A DNA stretch of 42,586 nucleotides, taken from contig JAVBLG010000067.1 in NCBI GenBank assembly GCA_031553655.1, forward strand, positions 1 to 42,586, in the 5' to 3' direction. The first letter of the stretch is position 1, and the number at the start of each line of letters is the position of its first letter. The notes below the pieces were generated by a model that did no database searches, was not told the DNA's origin, and saw only the letters and a program-made list of their open reading frames with translations. Position numbers and translations under genes: made by a program. Shown here piece by piece: positions 16,364 through 24,136 of this stretch. The DNA comes from JAVBLG01 sp031553655. Its GTDB lineage: Bacteria; Desulfobacterota; Desulfovibrionia; Desulfovibrionales; Desulfovibrionaceae.

Positions 16364-16421
16364 AGTCTATTGGATTTCCATATGTTAATCAACGCTATGT
16401 TTTGCAATATATGTTGTGCAA
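16364..16421 (-). promoter_or_regulatory. Promoter of the SMR pair with upstream direct repeats
   Basis: On the minus strand TTGATT (16387-16392) and TAGACT (16364-16369) are separated by 17 bases, 27 bases or so before the start. Directly upstream of the -35 box lie two 12-base direct repeats, TTGCAAAACATA (16396-16407) and TTGCACAACATA (16410-16421), matching 11 of 12. The position suits an activator site; this is inference. Confidence 0.45.
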
Positions 16422-16863
16422 CCCGTGGAAATAGGTGGTCTGTACCATTGGCATCCCTCTGAGCTGACTTTTTACGGACGAACTTGGCCTGTCCGAAGAT
16501 GTGCTTGAATTTGTTCAATGTGGTAATTAACGGCATAAAGAATATGCTGCACAGAAAATTTTCTTGACAATGCTTATCAATAGACTGTTGTTACGCCTGT
16601 TATTATATAGACAGAGCAAATGAAAACTTGTTTTACCATTGCGTGAAACCGCGTTGGAAACAGAAATTTTGAATAGTCATCAGCACAATCTATGTATATT
16701 TAGGCCGTATAATGCCGTATTGCATATGCCGGACTTGAGTTTTTTTATATTTTGTATTATCTTATCAATATCTTCTAGTAAGTGTTTTAGATGGTGGATT
16801 TTTTCCCGCAATCTTTCCGGACGAGGATGCGGGAACTATATTGTAAACCCGGGAAAGGAACAA
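16422..16863. other. AT-rich gene-free region before rfbF
   Basis: I see no convincing gene here. A 60-codon minus frame (16354-16536) has no recognisable motif and no good ribosome site. TTGACA at 16564-16569 is a good -35 box for the rfb genes, but the matching -10 position is poor. The AT-richness contrasts with the genes on both sides and may mark acquired DNA. Confidence 0.4.
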
Positions 16864-16864
16864 A

Positions 16865-17629
16865 ATGAAAGTAGTCATAATGTGCGGCGGCAAAGGCACC
16901 CGCATGCGCGAAGAAACGGAGTTCAAGCCTAAGCCGATGGTCGAAATTGGCCCCCATCCGGTCATTTGGCACATCATGTCCATATATTCCCGGTTCGGTT
17001 ACAAGGATTTTATTCTTCCCCTCGGCTACAAGGGCGAAGTTATAAAAAAATATTTCCACGAATATAAAATCCGAAACACTGATTTTACTGTGGAACTCGG
17101 CTCCGGCCGGGTGACCACGCTCAATTCCAACGGTGACGACTGGCGCGTAACCTTGTGCGACACGGGGCAGGAAACCCTCAAGGGCGGCAGAATCAAGCGC
17201 GTGGCCAAGTATATTGATACCGACCGCTTCATGGTTACCTATGGAGACGGAGTGGCTGATATCGATTTGAGTCAGTTGGTGGATTTTCATAAAAAATCCG
17301 GAAAAATAGGCACGTTTACCGGGGTGCGCAGGCCCTCGCGTTTCGGTGCGGTGAAAACGGACGAAAACGGCAATATCCTTTCTTGGGAAGAAAAGCCGCT
17401 GCTTGATGAATATATTAACTGCGGCTTCTTTGTGTTCAAGCGTGAATTTCTCGATTATCTTTCCGAGGACGAGTCTTGTGATCTGGAACAAGAACCGTTG
17501 AAGCGCCTGGCCGCCGAAGGGCAGCTTTCCATGTATCCGCACCCCGGCAATTGGCGCTGTATGGATACTCTGCGCGACTCTCAGGAACTGAACGCCTTGT
17601 GGAACAAGGGCGGGGCCTTTTGGGCCTAA
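16865..17629 (+). CDS. rfbF: Glucose-1-phosphate cytidylyltransferase
   Basis: A 254-residue enzyme that makes CDP-glucose from CTP and glucose 1-phosphate, the first step towards CDP-linked deoxysugars. The N-terminus MKVVIMCGGKGTRMREETEF is the nucleotidyltransferase signature, followed by KPKPMVEIG. TYGDGVADID gives the metal-binding Asp, and EEKPLLDEYINCGFFVF with HPGNWRCMDTLRD are typical of RfbF. The start has AAAGGAA upstream. It heads a three-gene cassette with rfbG 18 bases downstream. The full length suggests an active enzyme acting in the cytoplasm in surface polysaccharide synthesis. Confidence 0.95.
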   Translation: MKVVIMCGGKGTRMREETEFKPKPMVEIGPHPVIWHIMSIYSRFGYKDFILPLGYKGEVIKKYFHEYKIRNTDFTVELGSGRVTTLNSNGDDWRVTLCDTGQETLKGGRIKRVAKYIDTDRFMVTYGDGVADIDLSQLVDFHKKSGKIGTFTGVRRPSRFGAVKTDENGNILSWEEKPLLDEYINCGFFVFKREFLDYLSEDESCDLEQEPLKRLAAEGQLSMYPHPGNWRCMDTLRDSQELNALWNKGGAFWA

Positions 17630-17647
17630 GTAAAAGGTACGTAATAC

Positions 17648-18760
17648 ATGTTTAAAAATATTTATGAAAATAGGCGAGTTTTCATTACCGGACACACCGG
17701 TTTCAAAGGATCGTGGCTTTCCCTGTGGTTATTGTCTCTGGGGGCCAATGTGGCCGGTTATTCCGACGGCGTCCCTACAGCGCCTTCTAATTTTGGCGCG
17801 CTCAAGTTGCAGAACAAAATTGTGGACACTTGCGGCGACGTGCGCGACGCGGTTTCGCTTACCAAAGCCATGCGCGCCTTTGCGCCGGACATAGTTTTTC
17901 ATCTGGCGGCCCAGGCTTTGGTGCAGGCTTCCTATGATGATCCGGCCGGGACTATAGAAACAAATGCCATGGGCACCCTGCAAGTACTTGAGGCCGTGCG
18001 CAAAACCCCGTCGGTGCAGGCTGTGGTGTGCATTACAAGCGACAAATGCTACCACAATGATGAATGGGTTTACGGTTACAGGGAAACCGACTCCCTGGGC
18101 GGTGAAGATCCTTACAGTGCCTCCAAGAGCTGCGCGGAAATAATCGCTCATTCCTATTTTAAATCCTTTTTTAAAGACGGTCCGGCCTGCGCCACAGTGC
18201 GCGCCGGAAATGTGATTGGCGGCGGCGACTGGGCCGATAACCGCATTGTGCCAGATTGCGCCAGGGCTTTTGCCGTGGGGTCGCCCGTGAATATTCGCAG
18301 CCCCTGGTCCACCCGCCCTTGGCAGCATGTGCTTGAGCCGCTTTCGGGCTATTTATGGCTTGGAGCTTGCCTGCTGGGTGGTTCGCCCTCTCCGTTCTCT
18401 CTTTCGCACGAAGCTTACAATTTTGGTCCTCCCGCGGAAACTAACGCCACAGTGATCGAGGTGGTGGAGGCTCTGAAAAAGCATTGGCCGGGCTTTTCAT
18501 GCGATGTGAACCCCGATAGCGTGATGGGCCGCAAGGAATGCACTCTGCTCAAGCTGTGCTGCGACAAGGCTCTGGCCCATCTTGGCTGGCGGGCCACGCT
18601 CAATTTTGAAGAAACCATACGCTATACGGCGGAATGGTACAGTGCCTACTATGGCTACGGCGATCAGGCCCCCAGTGATGACATGCTGGCCTTTGGCATA
18701 GGCCAGATCAGGGCCTATGCCAATACTGCGGAACTCAGGGGGCAGGCGTGGACCAAATGA
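17648..18760 (+). CDS. rfbG: CDP-glucose 4,6-dehydratase
   Basis: A 370-residue short-chain dehydrogenase/reductase family enzyme that converts CDP-glucose to CDP-4-keto-6-deoxyglucose using bound NAD. The N-terminal Rossmann motif GHTGFKGSWLSLWLLSLG, the VFHLAAQALVQASYDDP segment and the catalytic YSASKSCAEII (Tyr-x3-Lys) are all present; CITSDKCYHNDEW holds the catalytic Asp-Lys pair expected in 4,6-dehydratases. The segment RSPWSTRPWQHVLEPLSGYL is specific for the RfbG group. It follows rfbF closely, and its stop overlaps the next start as ATGA. No rfbH-type dehydrase is present, so the pathway must branch differently from the classical 3,6-dideoxyhexoses. Confidence 0.95.
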   Translation: MFKNIYENRRVFITGHTGFKGSWLSLWLLSLGANVAGYSDGVPTAPSNFGALKLQNKIVDTCGDVRDAVSLTKAMRAFAPDIVFHLAAQALVQASYDDPAGTIETNAMGTLQVLEAVRKTPSVQAVVCITSDKCYHNDEWVYGYRETDSLGGEDPYSASKSCAEIIAHSYFKSFFKDGPACATVRAGNVIGGGDWADNRIVPDCARAFAVGSPVNIRSPWSTRPWQHVLEPLSGYLWLGACLLGGSPSPFSLSHEAYNFGPPAETNATVIEVVEALKKHWPGFSCDVNPDSVMGRKECTLLKLCCDKALAHLGWRATLNFEETIRYTAEWYSAYYGYGDQAPSDDMLAFGIGQIRAYANTAELRGQAWTK

Positions 18761-19281
18761 AAATAAAATCCGCGCCGAAAGGTGCGGAGCAGGGCGGGGC
18801 GGCCGGCGCAAACCGGGCCGCACCCGTGCCCATACCCACTGGTATGGACGGTGTTGAACTTTTCCCTCTCAAAATTATCCCCACGGACGGCGGACCGGTA
18901 CTGCACATGCTGCGTAACGATTCGCCATTTTTTTGTAGCTTTGGGGAAGTATACTTTTCCGAGGTTGAGGCTGGAGCTGTAAAGGCTTGGAAGCGTCATA
19001 ACCTTCAAACCCAGATTTTCGCCGTGCCTGTGGGGCGAATGAAGATAGTGCTTTACGACAGCAGAGAAGGATCATCCAGCAAAGGGAAAGTGCGTGAAAT
19101 TGTTTTGGGGCGGCCCGACGCCTATAATCTTTTGCGCATTCCTTGTGGCGTTTGGTATGGCTTTACCGCGCTGGACGGGAAAACGGCTCTTCTGTGTAAT
19201 TGCGCGGATCTTCCGCACGATCCGCATGAATCGGAACGTAAACTGTCTGATTCTTCGGATATTCCTTTCTCCTGGAGTTAG
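18757..19281 (+). CDS. RmlC-like sugar epimerase of the CDP-sugar cassette
   Basis: A 174-residue protein whose C-terminal 140 residues look like the dTDP-4-dehydrorhamnose 3,5-epimerase (RmlC) cupin: SFGEVYFSEVEAGAVKAWKR, then QTQIFAVPVGRMKIVLYDSR, then LLRIPCGVWYGFTALDG. In the usual RmlC motif the segment before the last strand reads P-x-G-x-x-H/W. The first 30 residues (KGAEQGGAAGANRAAPVP) are a low-complexity extension. ATG 18757 shares ATGA with the rfbG stop; a GTG at 18748 is also possible. Its place after rfbFG suggests that it epimerises CDP-4-keto-6-deoxyglucose, which is inference. It is somewhat shorter than classical RmlC, and a non-catalytic cupin cannot be excluded. Confidence 0.7.
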   Translation: MKIKSAPKGAEQGGAAGANRAAPVPIPTGMDGVELFPLKIIPTDGGPVLHMLRNDSPFFCSFGEVYFSEVEAGAVKAWKRHNLQTQIFAVPVGRMKIVLYDSREGSSSKGKVREIVLGRPDAYNLLRIPCGVWYGFTALDGKTALLCNCADLPHDPHESERKLSDSSDIPFSWS

Positions 19282-19464
19282 TCCTTTTTTTAGGACTATT
19301 TGTGTGTTTTTCCAGTTTACAGGACTATATTGAGTAAACTTGATTTATATTTAGTATTAGTTTATAATTGACTAGTGTGGTAACCGCCTGAATATACTGA
19401 ATAAAAAATATATTTTAATATGATTTGGGGAATCCTGTTATAATTGCGTTTCCTGTTTACAGGA
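19282..19464 (+). promoter_or_regulatory. Operator dyads and promoters before the CII-like gene
   Basis: Three related 14-base dyads occur: TCCTTTTTTTAGGA (19282-19295), TCCAGTTTACAGGA (19311-19324) and TCCTGTTTACAGGA (19451-19464, within an 18-base perfect palindrome 19449-19466). A good promoter, TTGATT (19340-19345), 17 bases, TATAAT (19363-19368), lies between the second and third. A second extended -10, TGTTATAAT (19436-19444), ends just before the third dyad, which would cover its start point. This looks like a repressor-controlled region. The first dyad overlaps the end of the epimerase gene and may double as a weak terminator. Confidence 0.55.
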
Positions 19465-19608
19465 AATAAATTGTAATCAATCCAAGTGAGGATTCTCCGC
19501 CAATATGCGGCTTTGGGCGGAGCCGGCGAGTCCAAGTTGTCAGGACTTTCTCCGGAAAGCTGTGGACTCATACAATTTTATTTCACATATATAGCCTGGA
19601 GGATCATC

Positions 19609-19914
19609 ATGATCTCTGAACTCAGTCGTGTTATCCACAATCTCGTTCTTGAGAATGAGATGCCCGCGCGGGAACTGGCCAAGAGTATTGGAAAGCCCTA
19701 CTCCACCCTTCTTCGCGAAATCAACCCCTATGACGGCGGGGCCAAACTCGGTGTGGAAACCTTGATGCAGATTATGCGCGCCACCGGCGATCCCAGCCCT
19801 CTTGAATTCATGGCCAGAGATTTGGGCCTGCGTGTTGAACGTACCGGACAGCGTCCGCGTAAGCGCAGAAACAAGGAACAGACTCGGTCCGACCGTACTT
19901 CGATCCATGCCTGA
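19609..19914 (+). CDS. Phage CII-like regulatory protein
   Basis: A 101-residue basic DNA-binding protein. ARELAKSIGKPYSTLLREIN (about 19-38) fits a helix-turn-helix, and LGVETLMQIMRATGDPSPLEFMARDLGLRV (split: LGVETLMQIMRATGD then PSPLEFMARDLGL) is the typical remainder of the phage regulatory protein CII family seen in delta-proteobacterial genomes, often outside prophages. The tail (TGQRPRKRRNKEQTRSDRT) is arginine- and lysine-rich. ATG 19609 has GGAGG five to ten bases upstream; the open frame begins earlier but covers the leader. No other phage gene is near. The palindromes ahead of it make autoregulation plausible. A terminator follows at 19944. Confidence 0.7.
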   Translation: MISELSRVIHNLVLENEMPARELAKSIGKPYSTLLREINPYDGGAKLGVETLMQIMRATGDPSPLEFMARDLGLRVERTGQRPRKRRNKEQTRSDRTSIHA

Positions 19915-19943
19915 AAGACAGCCAATAAATAAAAATTACAACT

Positions 19944-19973
19944 GAAAAACCCGCCGGAAACGGCGGGTTTTTC
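19944..19973 (+). terminator. Terminator after the CII-like gene
   Basis: GAAAAACCCGCCG (19944-19956), a short GAAA-type loop, then CGGCGGGTTTTTC: a GC-rich stem followed by five T. It lies 30 bases after the stop. The A and T runs make it work in both directions. Confidence 0.9.
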
Positions 19974-20031
19974 AATGAAGATCCCTATCCACCACGGGGT
20001 CGTCAGAGATAAGGAAAGCGGGCTTTTTTGT

Positions 20032-20062
20032 CAGGGCTGACGCGCCTCAGCGTGGAGGCCCG
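20032..20062 (+). repeat. REP-like 31-nt hairpin repeat, copy 1
   Basis: This segment matches the reverse complement of 29355-29385 at 28 of 31 positions. It is itself an imperfect dyad around CGCGC-CTCA-GCGTG, flanked by GA/GA internal mismatches and outer GGGC/GCCC pairs. It lies between convergent genes, as REP-type elements often do. Confidence 0.65.
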
Positions 20063-20067
20063 CGGCA

Positions 20068-20190
20068 CTTGCAACAGCAAGCACCCGCTCAATTCCGCAG
20101 GATAGCGGAATTGAGCGTTGCCGAAGGCACCGCCCGAAGGGTGAGGGCCAGGACGGCCCGAATCTCTTGCGTGTGCATTCGTAAGCAAGA
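20068..20190 (+). other. Array of small hairpins in a convergent intergenic region
   Basis: Within about 120 bases I see a chain of dyads with almost no spacer: CTTGC-AACA-GCAAG (20068-20081), a perfect 12-bp stem GCTCAATTCCGC with its complement (20087-20116, six-base loop), GCC-GAA-GGC (from 20120), CGCCC-GAA-GGGTG (from 20131), GGGCC-AGGAC-GGCCC (from 20145), and CTTGC paired with GCAAG (from 20166). No open frame with meaning crosses it. It could be a structured RNA or a composite repeat. The surrounding gap (19915-20240) otherwise holds only the terminator and the REP-like repeat. Confidence 0.5.
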
Positions 20191-20240
20191 ATACCCGCTT
20201 GACTCAGACATTGTACAAAAGACGCACTTGGAGATAACCC

Positions 20241-20753
20241 CTATATTTCTTTATTCCAGGGAGCTTTACGCAGCAATACGGCAAGTCCGCAAAAGCCGCT
20301 TATTCCGGCAAAAACCAATCCCGCGCCCACAAAAGCGGAAAGATACACGGCAGGAGGCCACACCAGAGCACCGGCGAGTCCGAGAAGCACAAGCGAGCCT
20401 GCTCCGATCTGCACCTGCCGCATCAGCTCCGGGGGAAGGTCCTTTTTTTCCACGGGCAGACCGGCTTTTTCCCAAGCGCTCAACCCGCCTTCAAGCAGCA
20501 GAGCGTGGCGGCTTTCGCCTGTTTTTGATTCCAGAAGCTCGGCGGCGTCCTGGGTTCTTTTGCCGCTGCGGCAGTGAAAAATCAAATCTTTGTTTCCCTC
20601 GTCCAGCTCCTGGGTTTTTATTACCGACAGGGGCACTATTTTTGCCCCGGGTATGTGGCTGCGCACATACTCATTTGGTTCGCGTATGTCGATAATACCG
20701 GCCCTGCCGGAATCCACAAGTTCTTTTGCCTCTTGCGGCGTAACGGATCTCAT
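20241..20753 (-). CDS. Membrane-anchored rhodanese-like protein
   Basis: A 170-residue protein. Residues 1-105 form a rhodanese domain with the active loop HCRSGKRT (Cys near residue 79), preceded by GIIDIREPNEYVRSHIPGA, the usual rhodanese front half. Residues about 118-165 contain two membrane helices (LVLLGLAGALVWPPAVYLSA and GLVFAGISGFCGLAVLL), as in the YgaP-type fusion with a DUF2892 segment. The likely role is sulfur transfer from thiosulfate or persulfide at the inner membrane face, plausible in a sulfur-metabolising cell, though the substrate is not shown. ATG 20753 is preferred, with AGGGGAT upstream; the open frame starts 22 codons earlier. The gene stands alone, divergent from the next glycosyltransferase. 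Confidence 0.85.
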   Translation of the reverse strand: MRSVTPQEAKELVDSGRAGIIDIREPNEYVRSHIPGAKIVPLSVIKTQELDEGNKDLIFHCRSGKRTQDAAELLESKTGESRHALLLEGGLSAWEKAGLPVEKKDLPPELMRQVQIGAGSLVLLGLAGALVWPPAVYLSAFVGAGLVFAGISGFCGLAVLLRKAPWNKEI

Positions 20754-20917
20754 TTTAATATCCCCTATGCGAACAATTCCGCAAGCCGGGGCGACATTCT
20801 GTTTGCTCGTGAAGCCCACGCGCCAAGCGGTTATTCATATATAAGTATAGTTGCGCCCAAGTAAACCGGGCCGTTGTTTTTTATACAGCCCTGCCGGGCG
20901 GACGTTTCGGAGCCGAC

Positions 20918-22129
20918 ATGAACTATCTTTCCGTGTGTTGCATAGCCAAGGATGAAAACGCAAATATCAAAGAATGGCTGGCCTATCATGCGGCCATAGG
21001 CGTGGAACATTTTTATATATACGACAATATGAGCGCCGCGCCCATAGCCGATTTTATCAGGGGCTTTGCGGATGAAAGCCAGGTTACATGCACTCCCATA
21101 ACAGGAGATGGAATGCAAATGGGCGTCTATAAGGACTGCCTGGACAAATACGGCGCGGAGAATCATTGGATTGCCTTTATTGACATGGATGAATTCATTT
21201 GTCCCTCCAATGAGGACGATTTACGCCCGTTTCTGGCCGATTATGAGCAGTATGGCGCTCTGGCGCTCAATTGGAAAATTTTTTCTTCTTCCGGACATTT
21301 ATCGCGTCCTTCCGGCCTGGTGATTGAAAATTACACCCACCATATTACCGACCTGCCGCCCAATTTGATCGTGAAATGCATAGTGCGGCCTCATAGAGTT
21401 AAACATACGGGCAATCCTCATTTCTTTTGTTACAAAGAGGATTTTTTCGCTGTAAACGCCGATTTTGTGCCGGCTCCGGCTCATTCTTCACGTTGCTTAC
21501 GTTCTTCGGGCAAAGCCTTTGTGCATCATTATCAATATAAATCGCAGCAGGATTTTGAAAACAAACAAATACGCGGACGCGGCGATGTGCCCAAAGGTAA
21601 GGACGATTTCCCTTACAGTGGCTTTTATTATCAGGCTTCCGCTCCCTGGAGGGAGGATACTTCTATTTTGCGTTTTGCGCCCAAGGTCAGGGCCATGTTG
21701 CAAGAAAATCGTCTGCATACTTCAAAGCCGGAATGCGATAAAGAGCAACTTGCTGAAAAAATAGTTGAAATGCTGCCTGAAAGAACTAAAGATTTTAATG
21801 CCGTGGAAATTTACCTTTGTCATTCGGCAATGTATTATCAGGATGATCCCTCTTTATGGTTGGGCAGGGCCTATATCTGCCACCAGCGGGGAGAACTTGA
21901 AAGGGCGTTGCGTTTTGCCGAATATGGGCTGCAATATGAAACAAAAGGCCGCCTGTGCGAAGAATATTTTTACTTGTGCGTGGAACTCGGCAAGTATGAA
22001 CAGGCCGCCGCGACTCTTGAATATGTGGAATTCAAGATCGACCGTGAAAACGAATATAATATGGATTCCGTCAGAAAGATGAAGGAATTTCTTACCTCCC
22101 ACCTTAGAGGGGCGAAAAAGCGTGTATAG
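20918..22129 (+). CDS. Glycosyltransferase family 92-like protein
   Basis: A 403-residue protein. The first 280 residues fit a GT92-type (DUF23) glycosyltransferase: YLSVCCIAKDENANIKEWLA is the family opening, HFYIYDNMSA follows, and WIAFIDMDEFICPS carries the DxD motif (Asp89, Asp91). NWKIFSSSGH and KAFVHHYQYKSQQDF occupy the places expected for acceptor and metal contacts. The C-terminal part from about 290 is helical and TPR-like (WLGRAYICHQRGELERALRF). The product is probably cytoplasmic or peripheral at the membrane. GGAGC precedes the ATG. Its end overlaps the dsbD GTG start by eight bases, so the two are co-translated. The sugar and acceptor are unknown. Confidence 0.8.
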   Translation: MNYLSVCCIAKDENANIKEWLAYHAAIGVEHFYIYDNMSAAPIADFIRGFADESQVTCTPITGDGMQMGVYKDCLDKYGAENHWIAFIDMDEFICPSNEDDLRPFLADYEQYGALALNWKIFSSSGHLSRPSGLVIENYTHHITDLPPNLIVKCIVRPHRVKHTGNPHFFCYKEDFFAVNADFVPAPAHSSRCLRSSGKAFVHHYQYKSQQDFENKQIRGRGDVPKGKDDFPYSGFYYQASAPWREDTSILRFAPKVRAMLQENRLHTSKPECDKEQLAEKIVEMLPERTKDFNAVEIYLCHSAMYYQDDPSLWLGRAYICHQRGELERALRFAEYGLQYETKGRLCEEYFYLCVELGKYEQAAATLEYVEFKIDRENEYNMDSVRKMKEFLTSHLRGAKKRV

Positions 22130-23933
22130 AATCCCGCTGTTTCTCCTTTTTGTCTTGTTGTGGATTTTTACGCCCGGTTTGTGCCGGGCGGAAGACAAGT
22201 TTTTTTCTTCTCCCGAATTGACCGTAAGCGGGGAACGCTTCAAAAGCGGAAGCGATGTTCTGGCCGTGTTTCATCTTAAATTTCAACCAGCATGGCATGC
22301 CTATGCTCATGATGAAAAACAGGGCAAACCCACAAATTTGTCTTTTACCGGGCTTTCTCTGTCCGATATGACCAGAGTGGAAATATTTTATCCCAGGGGC
22401 GAGGCGGAAACCGACGTGCTCGACCCCAAGCGAAAAGTTTTTGTATACACTGGAACAACAGACATTTTTGTGCGACTCAAAGAAGGGCTCAAGGCCAAAA
22501 ACCTGAATGCCGGGATTGATCTGCTGTTGTGTTCCGCGCAAAGCTGCATGCCGCTGAAGATGGAATTTGTCGTTCCCGCGCCAATGAGTGGAGATCTGTC
22601 CGATCTGGCTACGCGGCCGGATATCCAGAACGCCTGGAAAAAGGCCCTGCCCGGAACGTCGCCCGAACTCAAAACCACGAAAATTCCAACTCCTGCTCCG
22701 GAAGAACTCAAGCTGACCCCGCGTTTTTATAATTCCAGGCTGGAAGTAAGCGCTTTGGGCAAGGCCATGTTTTTAGGCCTTCTGGCTGGTTTTTTGCTTA
22801 ATGTCATGCCTTGTGTTCTTCCGGTAATAACACTGAAGGCCAGCGCGCTGCTTATTGTCAGCGCACAAAAAGATCAGGCGCATAAGGCCTCTGTGATGCG
22901 CCGCTATAGTTTATTTTTTGCCTTGGGCATACTGAGCTTTTTCATGTTTCTGGCGCTGCTGGCTGGTGTGGCCGGGCAAATGTGGGGACAGAGCTTTCAG
23001 AACCCAGAAGCGGTTCACGGCATGGCCGCTCTGGTGGTTTTGCTGGGGGCATCCTTGTTCGGGGCCTTTACCCTGCCCATAATCGACCTGAAGGCGGTAA
23101 GCGGTTTTTCGGCCTCGCAGGCCTACTTTACCGGACTTTTCACCACACTTCTGGCCACCCCGTGCAGCGGGCCGTTGCTCGGGGGGGTGCTTGGCTGGTC
23201 TTTTACCCAGCCGGGCCTGTCGCGAGCCGTGGTTTTCGCGGCCATTGGCCTGGGCATGGCCTTGCCGCATTTTTTCATGGCCTGCCGCCCCGGTGTGGCC
23301 GTTCTTCTGCCGCGCCCAGGCCCCTGGATGGGCGTGGTGGAAAAGATGGTGGGCTTTTTTCTGCTGGGAGTGGGGCTTTATCTTGTTTCCATTCTTCCTT
23401 CTGTCATGCATATGCCGGTACTGGCCGGAATTCTGCTCATGGTGCTGGGCTCCTGGATTTGGGGGCGTTTTGGCGGTTTGCGCTCGCCCACCAAAGGACG
23501 ACGCCGGGCCATGGGCCTTTTGGCCGGATGCATAATTGCCGCGGGCGCGCTGCTGCCCTATCATGGGGAAACGTCCACGCCACTGTGGGAGAATTTTGAT
23601 TATAAAAGCTTCCAGGCCTCGCTTGGCAAAGAAAATATGCTGCTGGACTTCACGGCCGATTGGTGCCCCAATTGCAAATTACTTGAAAGCACCACCCTTG
23701 GGGCTGATAATGCTCTTGCCTGGCAAAAACGTTTCAAACTACGTTTGATCAAGGTGGATTTGACATCGGGCAATACCGAAGGGCAAAAGCTGCTCCGCGC
23801 GCTTAAAAGCGGCAGCATTCCTCTTGTAGCTGTTTTTTCCGCCGGGGCCGATGCTTTTTCACCGCTTGTACTGCGCGACATTTTTACCGCCGGGCAAATG
23901 GAGCAGGCTTTAAACTCCGCCATCAAACCTTGA
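22122..23933 (+). CDS. dsbD: Thiol:disulfide interchange protein DsbD
   Basis: A 603-residue inner-membrane protein that brings reducing power to the periplasm. A signal peptide (about 1-22, ending CRAEDK) leads to a periplasmic alpha-type domain with a cysteine pair in LLCSAQSCMPLKMEF. Eight membrane helices follow from about residue 212; the conserved redox cysteines lie in NVMPCVLPVITLKASALL and TPCSGPLLGGVLGW. The C-terminal domain is thioredoxin-like, with DFTADWCPNCKLLES near residue 510. The start is GTG 22122, overlapping the preceding gene, with AGAGGGG upstream. The three-domain plan is complete. It probably supports cytochrome c maturation or disulfide repair, both important in sulfate reducers. 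Confidence 0.92.
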   Translation: MYRIPLFLLFVLLWIFTPGLCRAEDKFFSSPELTVSGERFKSGSDVLAVFHLKFQPAWHAYAHDEKQGKPTNLSFTGLSLSDMTRVEIFYPRGEAETDVLDPKRKVFVYTGTTDIFVRLKEGLKAKNLNAGIDLLLCSAQSCMPLKMEFVVPAPMSGDLSDLATRPDIQNAWKKALPGTSPELKTTKIPTPAPEELKLTPRFYNSRLEVSALGKAMFLGLLAGFLLNVMPCVLPVITLKASALLIVSAQKDQAHKASVMRRYSLFFALGILSFFMFLALLAGVAGQMWGQSFQNPEAVHGMAALVVLLGASLFGAFTLPIIDLKAVSGFSASQAYFTGLFTTLLATPCSGPLLGGVLGWSFTQPGLSRAVVFAAIGLGMALPHFFMACRPGVAVLLPRPGPWMGVVEKMVGFFLLGVGLYLVSILPSVMHMPVLAGILLMVLGSWIWGRFGGLRSPTKGRRRAMGLLAGCIIAAGALLPYHGETSTPLWENFDYKSFQASLGKENMLLDFTADWCPNCKLLESTTLGADNALAWQKRFKLRLIKVDLTSGNTEGQKLLRALKSGSIPLVAVFSAGADAFSPLVLRDIFTAGQMEQALNSAIKP

Positions 23934-24053
23934 ACCATTCACTCTATAAAGGTTTAAATGCAATCTCGTGACGACACTGTCCAATATTTTTTTATGGGTA
24001 TACCTCCCCGTGGCCTATAGAAAAATGACTTGTGAACGATAATTATAAATAAC

Positions 24054-24082
24054 TTGATTTCGGACTTGAAACTAACTAAAAT
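24054..24082 (+). promoter_or_regulatory. Promoter of cheW
   Basis: TTGATT (24054-24059) and TAAAAT (24077-24082) are separated by 17 bases, about 55 bases before the cheW start. This is a good housekeeping-type promoter; no sigma-28 site was found here. Confidence 0.6.
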
Positions 24083-24136
24083 TCCGCAAACAAAGCATCA
24101 TTGTTTTGCAAGGCCAAAACTATCGAGGTGTAATCT

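Noticed and set aside
16354..16536. A 60-codon minus-strand frame upstream of the SMR pair
   Set aside because: No ribosome site, no recognisable motif, and it overlaps the likely promoter and repeats of the SMR genes.
16331..16560. Guanidine riboswitch before the SMR pair
   Set aside because: I found none of the conserved guanidine-I, -II or -III motifs; a normal promoter with direct repeats explains the region better.
19609..19914. Prophage remnant around the CII-like gene
   Set aside because: No integrase, structural or lysis genes, and no attachment site; neighbours are sugar and sulfur-transfer genes.
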